Assembly (NCBI GenBank): GCA_030248195.1
Contig: JASAND010005316.1
Coordinates: 19,746-83,745 of the forward strand
DNA: 64,000 nt
Reading direction: 5' to 3'
Origin: Trissonchulus latispiculum
Lineage: Eukaryota > Nematoda > Enoplea > Enoplida > Ironidae
In this document: positions 24,412-35,454 of the stretch, piece by piece
Layout: each line of letters opens with the position of its first letter
Position numbering within the stretch: the stretch's first letter is position 1
Notes under the pieces: generated by a model
What the model was told of the DNA's origin: nothing
What the model saw: the letters and a program-made list of their open reading frames with translations, nothing else
Database searches by the model: none
Made by a program: the position numbers and the translations under genes

Positions 24412-24794
24412 AAGTAGACTTAAGAGTATATCTTAAAAAGATATAAAAGTAGTATACTAACGATAATGAAATGACAATGTTTCAAGTTTAAGCAAATTAA
24501 TTCCGAAACAAGGAATGTTAGTCAATCCAAGATGAATGCGAAGCCCGCTTCTAAGAAAAAAGTACAAACTAAAAAGTATAAAAGTAAGGAAAATAATACG
24601 AAGAAAACTAAAGTCTGACCAAAAAATGTAGGGAGCGAAATTGATTTGTTTATACTGAATTACCGGTACATTTTTGCTGCAGCAATGTATATATTTTCTG
24701 AACCGTCATGGCATGAACTTAGTTTTGGTTGAAAAAAATTTTTTTTAGATTAAAATTCATCAAAAGAAGCCGATTTTTTAAGTTTTGAAGGATC

Positions 24795-25745
24795 AGTAGA
24801 AACCAGAAACTATCCATTCGGCGGAAAATTAGCCGATGTCCCCGACATTTTGAATCTCGAATATCAGCTCATTTCGCCAAAAATTGCGATAGTTATTCAA
24901 TTTTTCGGTTGTCAAACTCCTTTGATCTTTGCCGCTTTTCGAACTTTGACTGGCTATTACTCGCGACTCACTCAATGCAAAAATTTTTAATTGGATTTTC
25001 AGGACCCCTTACTTGTCAGCTTTCATGTGATCTAATATGTGGTTTTTCAAAATTTGAAAATCGATTTTTTCGAAAAATACCACTTTTTGACCCAAAATTT
25101 CGACAACGCGAAACTAGCAAAAGTGGGTAAAAATAACATTATCATAAAATTTAATCTGAGCTGAATCCAACGATATAAAATTTTCATGGCTACGGCTTAA
25201 ATTGCCCCAGCAACGAATTTTAAAAAAATTTCCTATTTCAGCTGATTTCTGACAAGTTGTGCTATATTGTGCACTGATAGTGTAAACTAATAGTGTAAAC
25301 AAGCCAAAAACCGGCTAAAAAGCGAAATTGTTTAAAAATTCGTCGAGGATGCAATATAAGTCGTAGCCACGAAAACTTTATATCGTTGGATTCAGCTCAG
25401 ATTAAACTTTATGGTAATATTATTTTTACCCACTTTTGCTGGATTTGCATTGTCGAAATTTTGGGTCAAAAAGTGGTATTTTTCGAAAAAATAGATTTTC
25501 AAATTTTGAAAAACCACATATATCATATGAAAGCTGACACGTAAGCGGTCCTGAAAACCCAATTAAAAAGTTTTTGCATTGAGTGAGTCGCGAGTAATAG
25601 CCAGTCAAGGTTCGAAAATCGGCAAAGATCAGAGGATCTTGAAAATCGAAAAAATTGAATAACTGTCGTAATTTTTGACGAAATGAGCTGATATTCGGGA
25701 TTCTAAATGGCATGGGCTAATTTTTCACCGAACGGCTAGTTCCTG
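24795..25745. mobile_element. Foldback element, ~310-bp arms
   Basis: The arms at about 24795-25110 and 25425-25745 are inverted copies. Shared blocks include GACTGGCTATTACTCGCGAC, CACTCAATGCAAAAA and TTTTTGACCCAAAATTT. Sequence at 50151-50650 is a one-arm relative, including the AAAGTCTGACC text also seen at 24611. Opposing ORFs in the arms mirror each other and are not genes. Confidence 0.7.
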
Positions 25746-25752
25746 GCTTAGA

Positions 25753-26400
25753 TTGGGAAATTTGAACAATTTGGAGAAATGTCATAAACTGCAATATTTC
25801 ATACGAGATTGTGCAAGTCAACAGTGTAGCATGAACGAAATTGAAAGTTTATTATGTCCATACGAGTCGCAAAAATTTGAATGGAAGCTGTGCTTGGCTG
25901 ACAATAGGCAGGTTATGAAGCAAATTCACGCTTAAACGGGATGACCTCCTTTGAATTATGGATATGTGGCATTAAGAAAGTAACTCATGCGTGGTAGACA
26001 TGACATGCCTCCGTTCTGGTTATGCACTTTCTATTAAAGTAAAGAAAATCTTAGTTTTCATTGCATTTTAAAAATGTATTCCTGGGAATTAGTGACGATT
26101 TATGGACAACCGGTTGGACTCAGCAACAAATGTTCCAATCAATTCATCAAAAAATGATTCATTTTCATCATTCATTTTTTGAATCATTCATTTAAAAAAT
26201 CGGCTGCTTCCTTGAGCATATTAGACTGGTTGCTCAAAACACCTTTTGTGACAAAGTAAACCACGGACGCATTATTGCCTTTATTTCGTTCTGTACAGTG
26301 CTTGTTGATGTATATAATATTGAAATTAAAATTGTAATTTATTGGTGATCTATGTGTATCTATGCATATTTACAAATAAAATTAAAAACAAAAGAGAGAG
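25753..26400. other. Unrecognised ORF and spacer
   Basis: A 60-codon plus-strand ORF (25753-25935) begins with a good ATG and has several Cys, but no family is recognised. From 25950 to 26400 I see nothing beyond AT-rich interior of the large element, including an ATTCATTTTTTGAATCATTC run near 26170. Confidence 0.3.
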
Positions 26401-26434
26401 GTAAACCGATCAAATGACATTAATGTTTTTATAC

Positions 26435-27000
26435 TTTATTAGATATTTATAATCTCCATGACATAGCATCCCAACGCAACGCATTTTTATATAAAATCTA
26501 AATTATGAAATTAAATTTTTTAATTCCTTTAAATATTTGTAATATTTAGATAATTTGCTTTCGAAGGACACCCCAAACTATACGATTTTATAAAAAAATC
26601 TAAATTATCAATTTAAATTTGTAACATTAGAAAATTTTTTTAGATATTCTTAATGTCCATGCCATTTCCTTTTTATGACATCCCACATGACATAGTTTAA
26701 TGAAAAATCTAAATTACGAATTTAAATTTTTAAAATTTTTAGATTTTCGTAAGCCATTTCCTTTTGTATGACACCCTACATGACACATAAAGAAAAATCT
26801 GAATTACAAATTCTAATTTTTTAACAATTTTTGAAATTTTTTAGATATTTGTAATCTTCTGGTCATTTTTAAAATGACACTCTACATAAATTAACTTAAT
26901 GAAAAAATCTTAACTATGAATTTAGATTTCTTAAAATTGTTTAAAAATTTTTAAATATTTGTAATCTTCGGGTCATTTTTGTCGTTATGATACCCTGGAT
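26435..27000. repeat. AT-rich subterminal repeats, right arm
   Basis: About five ~110-bp units carry AGATATT(T/C)(G/T)TAAT, CATTTCCTTTTT and GACA(C/T)CC(C/T)A blocks. They are inverted relative to 21640-21990. Confidence 0.6.
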
Positions 27001-27109
27001 ATGATATGTAATAGATTTCGAGAGGTGTATTCGATGAAGCAATAATAAATTCCTGGGACATTTCGAGTTAAGTAATTTGCATTTCCGGCGGTCTTTGAGG
27101 AGTTGCGTG

Positions 27110-27525
27110 TCACATTTGAAGAGGAGGATGGCAGATTTGAGGAGATAGGGTGGCACATTTGAGTAGGGGGAAAACGGAGGAGGCAGGGGCTCATCTGACG
27201 AGTTAGGTGACGCATTTGATTAGGAAGGTGGTTCATTTGAGGAGAGAGGTGGCGCCTTTGAGGAGGTAGGATGGCACATTTGAGGAGGGGTGGCACATTT
27301 GAGGAGGGGGTGGCACATCTGAGGAGGGGGTGGCACATCTGAGGAGGGGATGGCACATTTGAGGAGGTAGGTGGCACATTTGAGTAGGGGGTGACACAAT
27401 GGAGGAGGCAGGTGGCTCATCTGAGGAGTTAGGTGGCGCATTTGAGGAGGGAGGTGGTTCATTTGAGGAGAGAGGTGGCACATTAGAGGATGAGGGGCAC
27501 GTTTGAGGAGGGAGGTGCACATTTT
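27110..27525. repeat. ~20-bp minisatellite in right arm (GGTGGCACATTTGAGGAGG type)
   Basis: About eighteen to twenty units with drift. The three overlapping minus-strand Pro/His/Cys-rich ORFs across it are translations of the repeat in each frame and are not called. Confidence 0.85.
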
Positions 27526-27756
27526 ATGAGATTGGTGGCGAAATTATTTCATCATTTGTGTATCATCTAATAAATACTACGAAATCTCAGAAAAATGTAA
27601 TGTAATAAGACAGAATTGTTATAACATCTCAGGAAATACTACGTAATAGAAGGAAATTGCACGCATATGGAAGACATAATAGTATATGCAGGTATGTAAA
27701 TTGAACTAGCATAATATGAAACCAACAATTATTGTTCAGCCCTTTGTGACCAGGCT

Positions 27757-27999
27757 TAGAGTTGTGCAGTTAAGAAATTTTCCGGGCATCACCTACTAAC
27801 ATCACCGGGCTGGACCTCAGGCTGGGCCAGGCCCGATTCAAGGCCAGGTAGGCCCGGAGGCCCGGTCTCAGGCCCGGGCCCGGAGGCCCAATATAAGGCC
27901 CGGTAGGCCGCAGGCCCTTCCAGAATCTGGGCCCGGGAATGCACGGTGCAGGCCCGGTCCGTGCCCTAAGGCCCGATTCAAGACCCGGGCGCAACTCTA
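27757..27999. mobile_element. Second GC-rich non-autonomous hAT element
   Basis: The TIRs are TAGAGTTGTGC and GCGCAACTCTA. The exact 8-bp duplication ACCAGGCT is at 27749-27756 and 28000-28007. The interior is made of GGCCCGG/AGGCCC iterations. The class follows from TIR form and TSD length. It is the same style of element as 2117-2624 but with a different repeated core. Confidence 0.88.
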
Positions 28000-28007
28000 A
28001 CCAGGCT

Positions 28008-28340
28008 GACGCAGTACCTTCATAAATCCTGGCGCATCCTTGCTTAGCTTGACGATATTGTCAAAACGAGCAAATTTTTGGATCCCCAGGGACTGTTCCG
28101 CGTGTTTTATAGGGTCGGACCTCATAGAGAAGTAAATGTGTATGTATATATATAGATTAGAGTCTTAGAGAGGGCTTAGAGTCATATAGATTCTTAGATA
28201 GAATATAGATTCATATAGATTCAGGGCTATAGGTGGACTTCTTGGTCCTTATGTGGACTTTTGTAAAATTCCGGCGTTTTGTGCATATGATCGTGATCAG
28301 CAAACTTCGGCGATCAATATTAGCTATGTTTTATGATATA
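28008..28340. other. No gene recognised
   Basis: The stretch contains a local ATAGATTC(T/A)TAGA-type short repeat at about 28145-28230; otherwise no signal. Confidence 0.4.
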
Positions 28341-28342
28341 AG

Positions 28343-28500
<158 letters not shown>

Positions 28501-28691
28501 AATGTATATATATATGTATATATATACATATGTGTGTGTACATATATATGTTGTAAGTAATACCTTAAGTGGACTGAGTAATCAGGTTGACTTTTGACAT
28601 TTTGACATTTTGTCTCATTTTGACCATGAGAAACTGAGACACTGCGTAAGCACCGATGCAATTTTTGTTCACTTTGTTTCTCTATGTTTAA

Positions 28692-29288
28692 GGTGGTGAT
28701 TTCTTTTGGGCACGTATTGTTGGTTGACGGCCCACATCAAGATGAAATTTGATGAAATTTTCCAAAAAACTCTTATTTTAGCGTTCCAACACCCTCCGCG
28801 CTATTCCGTTTTAAAACTTCGACATTTGCGTTCAGGGCAGTTTTTGCCAGTTTTTGACAGTTTGACAGCAGCTGCACTGTTGTAACTATATTCATTTGGG
28901 ATTCATCTCTTTGCGTTCTACACTTTTGCTTTTTGAAGCAACTTTCTATCTTTTTCTAACCTGAGATACAGCCAACTTTCTTATTTTGGCGTCCAAAACT
29001 TGTCGTTTTTGCAAAAATCAAATAATGGGTTACTACTTAAGCTACTACTAAACTACTAAACTAAAGGTTTCGATTTGAAGGTCTCACAGAGGCCAAAAAT
29101 CCGGGGCATGCTCGTCTTCCAACAGCTATCCCGTAGGCTGCTATCATACAAAAATCAATCATTGGCTTGTACTGGCTATGTGTTTTTACACACTAGTCTT
29201 GATTTCGCCATGATACACCCTAGTCTTGAATTAGCCTTTAAGTGACAGCCTAAATGGCCTTGAAATTCTAACTAGCCTTAAAATCTGT
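28692..29288. mobile_element. Left half of a TTAA-type element split by the Polinton
   Basis: It starts GGTGGTGATTTCTTTTGGGC right after TTAA 28688-28691. It parallels the inverse of 55602 down to about 54960 (TCAAGATGAAATTTGA, CACCCTCCGCGC, TCGTCTTCCAAC, GCTGCTATCA blocks). Similarity stops where the Polinton terminal repeat begins and resumes at 44622. Confidence 0.8.
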
Positions 29289-29321
29289 AGTAGTATAGGA
29301 GAGGACAGATGGGAGCCCAGT
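29289..29321. repeat. Polinton left terminal inverted repeat
   Basis: AGTAGTATAGGAGAG followed by a looser match pairs with the inverse of 44590-44621. Only about 30 bp of the usually longer TIR can be aligned by eye, so it may be eroded. Confidence 0.75.
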
Positions 29322-29370
29322 AACACAACATATCTTTATTTATTTAATAAGCATATGCATACAGTATTTA

Positions 29371-32264
29371 TTAATTCACAGTGTAATTTAATTCAATCAA
29401 TACATGACCATACGCAAATGAATGGATACCATCTTCAAGTATATAACGTTGGTCATCATATGCGCTTAATCCTATCTTACACCACTGTACTGTAGTCAGT
29501 TGATGACGTCTCCTATCTATACTGCTCATGATGTGCCCAGTTCTACCCCCATGCATCAATATTCGCTTATAGTCTTCATGCCTCAGTCTATCTGACCTAT
29601 TAAGTCCTTTTGCCGCTGTAATATCATCAAATTCGCACTTTTTGCTGTACATCTTTACTCTTAATACTACAAATTCACTAATTGGCTTACCCTTAACTTC
29701 ATCCTTCATCTTGCCTAGCACCTTCTTGTTAACGCTGCTATAAAGTGGGTGGTCCTCAGGGTAGTTACTGGTGTCAAATAGGTCAATGACCTCTCTCATA
29801 TCCTGGTAAATGTCAGGGGTTGTCACATGGTAGCAAAAGCTGTCCGTATCTGTGTACAGTAAGCTAACCCTATCTCCATACTTCTCCCTCATGTAGTTAT
29901 AGTGAAAGTTGTACATGAGGTATTTTGATAGTTCAAGTACGGTGAATCCTACATATACGCTTTTACATAGCTTAACTGTACGTTTCTGCACCTGCACTGC
30001 TACCAGGTCTTCTGAAAATGCCCCACATGCCTTGTACCTAGGGTTTGCAGCTAACTTCTCAAACTTCTCTGGGCTGGTGACTAGTCTCACATCCAAGGTC
30101 TTCTTCAAACTTACTTTTCGCCTCTGCCCTCTTAACCATATTCAACTCTATGTATGGCTTCATCCACGCCTCCTCATCAAAGGACACCTCTCTATGTATC
30201 TTCCTAAGCACTAACCCTTGATCTATGTATTGCACTAGGGTATGCTTGTGTATGATGTAACGAGTCTTGTTGCGTAAATTAGGTACTAACTTCTGACACC
30301 GCATGTACCCTCCTTGCTCCTTACTGTACGGTGATATCATTTCTTCACCAATGGTAATTCTCTCAGGTGCCAGTGGGTAGTCATTGTGGGCGTTGTGTAG
30401 ATGCAGTGGGTAGTCAAGGTCGACTTCAAGGATTCATGGAACGTCTTGCCGTCGCTCCAAGTTGGTCATACACCAAAAGTTGCGCACGGGGAGTTTCTGG
30501 ACCATTGACCAACCATATAGATTGTTCATGTCCATGTATGTTATATAAGAGGTTGGCTGCTTAGGATCATACCTGTCTAACAGTGGGTTATTGGCCTTTG
30601 CGTTTTACGTACCGTTGGGCAACCACTGCCACCCCACCTCTAATTCCATCTTCAAAAAACAAAATACAGGCGTCCCAGGCAAATGAAGGTAGAGTACAAT
30701 AGTGGCAAGGATCAAAGCCATATGTTTTCAGGCTAGTCAAGCGAAAGTTCTCTACCACATCTGCCAGTAGTAGGACATCTGTTCTCAAGTATTCATCATG
30801 ATACTGTCCCATATTTTCTATACCTAGCTCATGCCACACAGTCTTTGCATGCTCGTAGTCTCGGATACCAATGTCGCTATCTGTCAATGTGCTGTGGAAG
30901 GCATCAATGGGTGGTAACTGAGTCTCAATAAATCAATCCCACAAGTCCATGTACTCATAAGGGTAAACTCCCTTTCTTCTCATCAGTGACACTGGATGTA
31001 AATGTAAAGTCTTCATCAGTCAGTCCGTCTGCCAGTGTATCTAATGATCTATTCAGCAACTGGTAACTGTCGATGAACCTAATACACCACTCCTGTTCGA
31101 CATTCAGTTCAAAACAAAGGTAGTCTTCTAATCCCTTTGGTACACAGGTGATGTCTAACTTAAACTCCTTACTGATCTCCCAACCTCTTGCATAATCCGG
31201 TGCCCATCGTATCGTCTCAGGTTATGGAACATTGTAGTCACTGTCCGACCCAGTTTATAGCCACAAATGTGACAATGGTCTCGGGTTGATTCCCCATTTG
31301 CAATCGTGCCATGATATAGGTGACATTCAGTGCAATGCTGAAGGAGTCGCTTGGGTAAACGTGGGTATTTCTTTAGTCGTTCCTGATACTGCTGACCTTT
31401 CAGTAGAATGGCTCTCAGGAATTGTTGCACTGCGTCCTCCGCACGATAAATCAACGGTTCACCTCGGGCAACAGGCATTCCCTCACAACACTGGAGCACA
31501 TCTACTAACCCAAATGCATATGGTCTGTGACTCTCATACATATTCGTATACGAGGAGAACGGGTTGGGTTGACAAGTATTTATCTTTTCTAGTAAACACT
31601 CAAAATCTGCGTAAATTACATCAAGTCGCATTAAACGCCTATGATCATTCTGAAATTTTAGTTTAGTGGACGATGGCATTACTGTTATCTGTAAATCTAA
31701 TGTAAACTCTAATTCATATTCATAGAATTCATATTGTTGATACTTGACCACTCTATTCGCATAATCTTTCATCGGATGGAGGCCTGCCAGGATACTCCAC
31801 ATGAAGCATTTATTGTCAGTATTCTTCGTTTTGATGATTGCCTTCTTTGCTGTGAGACTCTTCGGCAAAGGTGCGTATGTTGATCCAAATAGTGGGCGAT
31901 ATTTAGCCAGGTGAATATCCAGGTATTGCACATGATCGATCAGCCATCCTGATCTATTGCGTTGGGATTCTTCGATGTTCGTGAGGATGCGGTTGATCAT
32001 GGAGTTCATAGGCACATTTTCACCAGGAATAATGTTGGTCTGTTTTCTGGCAAAATAGCTGCTCATCGTTTCGTTGGTAATCTCGTTGATGACTAGAATG
32101 TGCAGCCTCAATTGCATCTTCAAAGCTCGATCACCAATAAGGTTTTGAATAGCTTTGGTGCAGTCCAATAGGAACTCTTTAGGATCATTGGTTGACTCAT
32201 CTGGTGTTATACGGTACCAACGATCGTACCCACGCAAAGTCGCCGCTTGACGCTGCAAAGTCAT
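29371..32264 (-). pseudogene. Protein-primed DNA polymerase B (Polinton pPolB), broken
   Basis: This is the element's replicative polymerase. From the N-terminus, NTDNKCFMWSILAGLHP leads to the exonuclease motif YADFECLLEK and a zinc-ribbon-like CTEC...CHICG. NLRRYDGHRIMQE follows, then the DEYLRTDVLLLADV exonuclease III region, polymerase motif A (YMDMNNLYGWSM, ~30520) and motif C YTDTDS (~29840). Breaks: frame changes near 31150, 30930, 30600 (an extra base next to the AKANN equivalent), 30440 and 30095. There are also deletions, one of which removes the motif B (KLMNNSxFG) segment near 30095, and others shorten the zinc and palm regions. The product cannot be an active polymerase. The start was chosen at the ATG at 32264. 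The PolB identification is firm. Confidence 0.9.
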
Positions 32265-32523
32265 TATCAATACTGAATAACTGTACTGAATAACATGTGT
32301 GATACCCTACTTATTACCACAAAAAATTTGAATTCATTATTTAGCAAATCACGAAGCAACAAACAACAAACTACATTTACCGGTAATCATGAAGTTAGCT
32401 GTACATCTGTTTGAAAAAAGTTGACATTTCAAAATTGTGATATTACAAAAGGCTGCTTTTATAAATTTACGTTTTGCATAAAGTTACACGAAATATACAA
32501 GACATTACAATAGGCAAATATAT

Positions 32524-32853
32524 TTAGTAGTAATATTCACTTAGGGCACAACGTAGGTGTTCAAGTTCTGAGGCATTGGTAATCTTAAAGTCAGTCATCT
32601 TATCGTGGATAGACTGAAGGCGTCTGTCAGTGTCATAACAGTATTCCCAACAGTGATCCCATTCAATATAGTGACAGGCATTAGATCGATTACCCTCGCG
32701 ACATAGGTGTAGACTACAGTCCTCTAGACGGTGATACAGCTGATCAGTTTCTAACACGGTAGAAATATTGCCTTGATATAGTTGAATACCGTTGTCGGTC
32801 TCTGTAATGTCTACAGAAGACACTATAGCGGTTAGGTTCAGTAGCAGCAACAT
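32524..32853 (-). CDS. Small secreted Cys-rich protein in the Polinton, 109 aa
   Basis: An uninterrupted ORF starts at an ATG and has a hydrophobic leader (LLLLNLTAIVSS) that reads as a signal peptide. The mature part is acidic with six cysteines (DC, LC, AC, HC, YC and RC contexts) and ends EYYY. I do not recognise the family. It lies between pPolB and the protease on the same strand. It is one of the few Polinton ORFs here without a visible break, which is odd beside its decayed neighbours. It could be a secreted or virion glycoprotein-like product; no function is assigned. Confidence 0.6.
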   Translation of the reverse strand: MLLLLNLTAIVSSVDITETDNGIQLYQGNISTVLETDQLYHRLEDCSLHLCREGNRSNACHYIEWDHCWEYCYDTDRRLQSIHDKMTDFKITNASELEHLRCALSEYYY

Positions 32854-32883
32854 GGTTCTCTGTGATGAAAATTATTAGTGCAC

Positions 32884-33358
32884 TTATGCAGACTTTTTAT
32901 GGGATTTCTGGCAGTAAGGTGTGGGAGCTAGTGTCACCCGAAGTTTATCAACATAGGTCTTGACAATGTTATCATTAGTGTCACTGCTTCGCCTCAGATA
33001 GGTGACAATTGAGTCCATCGATCTTCCTCTTGCTCTGTGGTGAAGGAAACAGTACTCCCCACATACATCAGTGGTGAAATCTTGCAATTGAATGCGATTA
33101 TACAGCAGTTCCCTCCTGCCAACGATTGGGCATAAAGAGGAGAGGTGGTAGTCCGTAGCTGTCAAAACATTCTGCACCATTATCCTCTAGCCACATTGCA
33201 TTACCCAATGTTCTCCAGCCTCACCGGATGCCTCAGTATTTGCAACAAGACTGCAAGAATCCTGGGCGGTGCCGTGGTAGTTCATCACTGGGAAATACTC
33301 CTAGGAGAGGAACCTTGCAGTCCTTCCTCAAGGTCTCGAAGATTTCACGGGTGCTCAT
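32884..33358 (-). pseudogene. Adenovirus-type cysteine protease (Polinton PRO), broken
   Basis: In intact Polintons this maturation protease processes virion proteins. The start codon at 33358 (MSTREIFETLRKD) leads into a GVFPSDELP stretch. A GEHWV motif follows with the catalytic His, and a DVCGEYC motif carries the catalytic Cys (near 33055). The C-terminal RGRSMDSIV and ITYLRR-like part is open to the stop at 32884. Two frame changes (near 33260 and 33195) separate the three parts. The order His then Cys and the CG(x)YC context support the C5-like family. Confidence 0.75.
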
Positions 33359-33631
33359 AGTGCGTAGTCAAAGAATTGCGTCCGATTATAGTCTATTGAT
33401 ATTAGGTTATCAAATTCGCCGTATATAATTGGACTGAGTTAGAGGTAGCAAGAAGAGATCCATTTCGGACTTGAAGCCCAGCAGAGACCATTCATCTACT
33501 TGCTTAGCCATTGAAGTTACAGTTAGTATATTACTATAATTACATATGGTGGGTTTTTATGGGCTGTAAATGTCACGCTTCAGTCTCTTAATTTTGCGCA
33601 TATGTGGTCATTGGCCTATGCCTTCTCCTTG

Positions 33632-33937
33632 CTATATTGCCTTGCCTCTGTTCTCCAGCAGGCGTCCAATGGCTGCCTTACCATGTCGTTTGGGTGATTC
33701 CTTAGGATATTCACATCGTCGAGTAATCGCGAGCCACACCTCCTGCCGTCTGAAAGTGCTGCCTGCCTCTAGACCGACAAGACGTCCTGCTGGCCAAATA
33801 AAACGTCCAATTCCTCTCAAGAGGCTACGCAAGCCATCTCCTCTCTGATACCTTTGGCCGGCGTAAAAACCAGACCCTCTCCGTATCAGGTGGAATTGCC
33901 AGTCTTCAAATGTTTTAGGATGATACCTTGTCCTCAT
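33632..33937 (-). CDS. Small basic Polinton virion protein (adenovirus pX/pVI-like style)
   Basis: A 101-codon ORF from the ATG at 33937 has a Gly/Arg-rich RGSGFYAGQRYQRGDG start and a hydrophobic GIGRFIWPAGRLVG segment. A basic tail with KESPKRHGKAAIGRLLEN follows. This layout (GxGFYxGxRYQRG, hydrophobic helix, lysine-rich tail) is common in Polinton small core or membrane-active proteins next to the penton-like gene. The middle may contain compensating frame changes, because WLAITRRCEY does not read like the rest. Its 5' end overlaps the preceding capsid gene by 23 bases. Function by position and composition only. Confidence 0.5.
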   Translation of the reverse strand: MRTRYHPKTFEDWQFHLIRRGSGFYAGQRYQRGDGLRSLLRGIGRFIWPAGRLVGLEAGSTFRRQEVWLAITRRCEYPKESPKRHGKAAIGRLLENRGKAI

Positions 33938-34680
33938 CTTTCTTAAAGTGTAACTTGATAACTATACTACCATATTCAAACTGTACACTCCTGCCAATGT
34001 GATTGTTTATATGGACTTTAATGCTATTGACCACGTGTTTATTCACAGGGACGTAGCGAGGTTGAGGAAAGTACTGAATGGTGTCCCCAGATTCTTCACC
34101 CGCCTTTACTACTGTCAGCAGGTTACCGCTAGTTGTGCCTATAAGTTGTTCTTTCACGATGTCACAATGGACTTGAAGGTAGTGAAAGTTAAGACTTGGT
34201 GGACGTTGTGCGTAAAACTTCTTTATCCTCAGGGCATCTCTTCCACTGGCTGGTTCTACAGTAAATTTCTGAGAGTCAAAGCCAAGTATGCGTACGATGG
34301 TAGGAGCAAATTGGACAAACTCAAAGTTGGGTCTTTCAAGGTGTTCTGGATTCTCGTATAGGTCCAGGTAGACTCGATCCTTTTCCTGATCATAGACGAA
34401 ACTTATAGGAGGTGATTCCTGACGTTCATTAAGAATTGACTGCATGGTAACGTTGATGGCGTTTAGCAGGTCATGGAGGCTATAGTATCTCCGCCTGGGT
34501 ATATTACCAACTGCTCCCTCGTTTAATTAATTTTAGTTTCCCAGAATTAATGCCCTTCCAAGTGTGAGGATAGATAAAGTCAACCATTGCAACAGACCAC
34601 CTGCCATGTAGATGCAAAGGGTGAGCTAGCTGGTTTTCAAAGGTGCCTTCCTTTCCGGTGAGATATAGGTAGAAACTCAT
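33915..34680 (-). pseudogene. Polinton minor capsid (penton-like) protein, copy 2
   Basis: It starts MSFYLYLTGKEG at 34680, with HPLHLHGRWSVAMVDFIYPHTW early. This is the conserved opening of the Polinton penton-like jelly-roll protein (FYLxLxS...L.G.W.VaL.e..yP.TW). After a frame change near 34480 it continues to the stop at 33915. The C-terminal part (HVVNSIKVHINNHIGRSVQF then IVIKLHFK) parallels the end of copy 1. The reading frame at its start is continuous with copy 1, with no stop between. It lies directly downstream of copy 1 and overlaps the small basic protein. Confidence 0.75.
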
Positions 34681-35433
34681 CTTCGCTTCCGGCCGGAAGT
34701 GTAACTTTGCAAAGACCTTTCCGTACTTAAAGCTTACCGCCTTACCATGATCATCCTTTGTATGTATTTCAATACTATCAGATTCTTTTCTTAGCACAGG
34801 TATATAGTGTGGGTTATTGTATATTCGATCAATAATATCGTTATGCTTACCGTCGATACTGACAACACGAATGATTGGCTCGATGGCATTTCCTATCATT
34901 TGCGGTGCTACCACGTCACAGTACATGTAGAGGAGTAGAGTCCACCCCTCAGGTCAGGTGCAGTAGGGGCCACTGCGTATCTGCGTGGTGAGACTGTCTT
35001 TCCTTTGGTACGACCTTAGTATCTGAATATCCGAGCATATACTTTCGATGTTTACTGAAGTGTAACGCCTTAAAGTCCGGTTCTTCGTCTAGGGTAGTTG
35101 GTTTAAGTCCGACACGTCTATGAAGTTCATCATAGGCCAGTTCACAGTAGATCTTCTTTGTTAGTTCAAGGGTATAGTTGATGGCATCACATAGTCGAAA
35201 TATTGACTCATAGTTATCCAGTGGGATGTGCCCGTGGTATGTCTTCTTGCCAACTGTCACTCCAAGCTTTGCGTCATCCTTGTTTCCTACGTTGAACCAG
35301 GTGACAGGATATTCGAGCTCTACAAGTGCCACTTTCCATTCACCCTCGAGGTCAACACGGTGGAGAAGCCTGACTTGGAAATTGGGTAGTTTGTTCGTTG
35401 CATAGTCTTCTGTATTGCTGGGTAGGTACAGGT
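34681..35433 (-). pseudogene. Polinton minor capsid (penton-like) protein, copy 1
   Basis: It opens RFYLYLPSNTEDY (near 35435), then DLEGEWKVALVELEYPVTWF, the hallmark of this family. The middle (35332-34949) and the C-terminal part (34926-34681, ending KVFAKLHFR) are in different frames, so at least one frameshift lies near 34940. The upstream frame runs without a stop from the integrase chromodomain, so the usual gene boundary is blurred. Side by side with copy 2 it indicates an old tandem duplication of the penton-like gene. Confidence 0.75.
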
Positions 35434-35454
35434 AAAATCTATTGTCTTCAGTTA

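Larger units (their letters stand above)
16425..27742. mobile_element. 11.3-kb element with long composite terminal inverted repeats
   Basis: The left end (GGCCTGTTCAATAATTGCTGG, 16425) and the inverse of the right end (GGGCTGAACAATAATTGTTGG, 27742) begin inverted repeats. These continue inward for more than 1 kb: an ATTATGTCTTCCA block, a 20-bp minisatellite (CTCAAATGCGCCACCT type), CTCGAAATGTCCCAGGAA, CATATCCAGGGTATCATAA, then AT-rich subterminal repeats. The left arm is interrupted by the 327-bp element and the LINE. The interior holds decayed zinc-finger and PolB-like sequence, suggesting a large self-replicating or Polinton-like element. No clear target duplication was found, and the class is not settled. 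Confidence 0.65.

Noticed and set aside
27220..27522. Cys/His/Pro-rich ORFs resembling zinc-binding repeats
   Set aside because: Three frames of the same 20-bp minisatellite; the Cys-His pattern comes from the repeat period.
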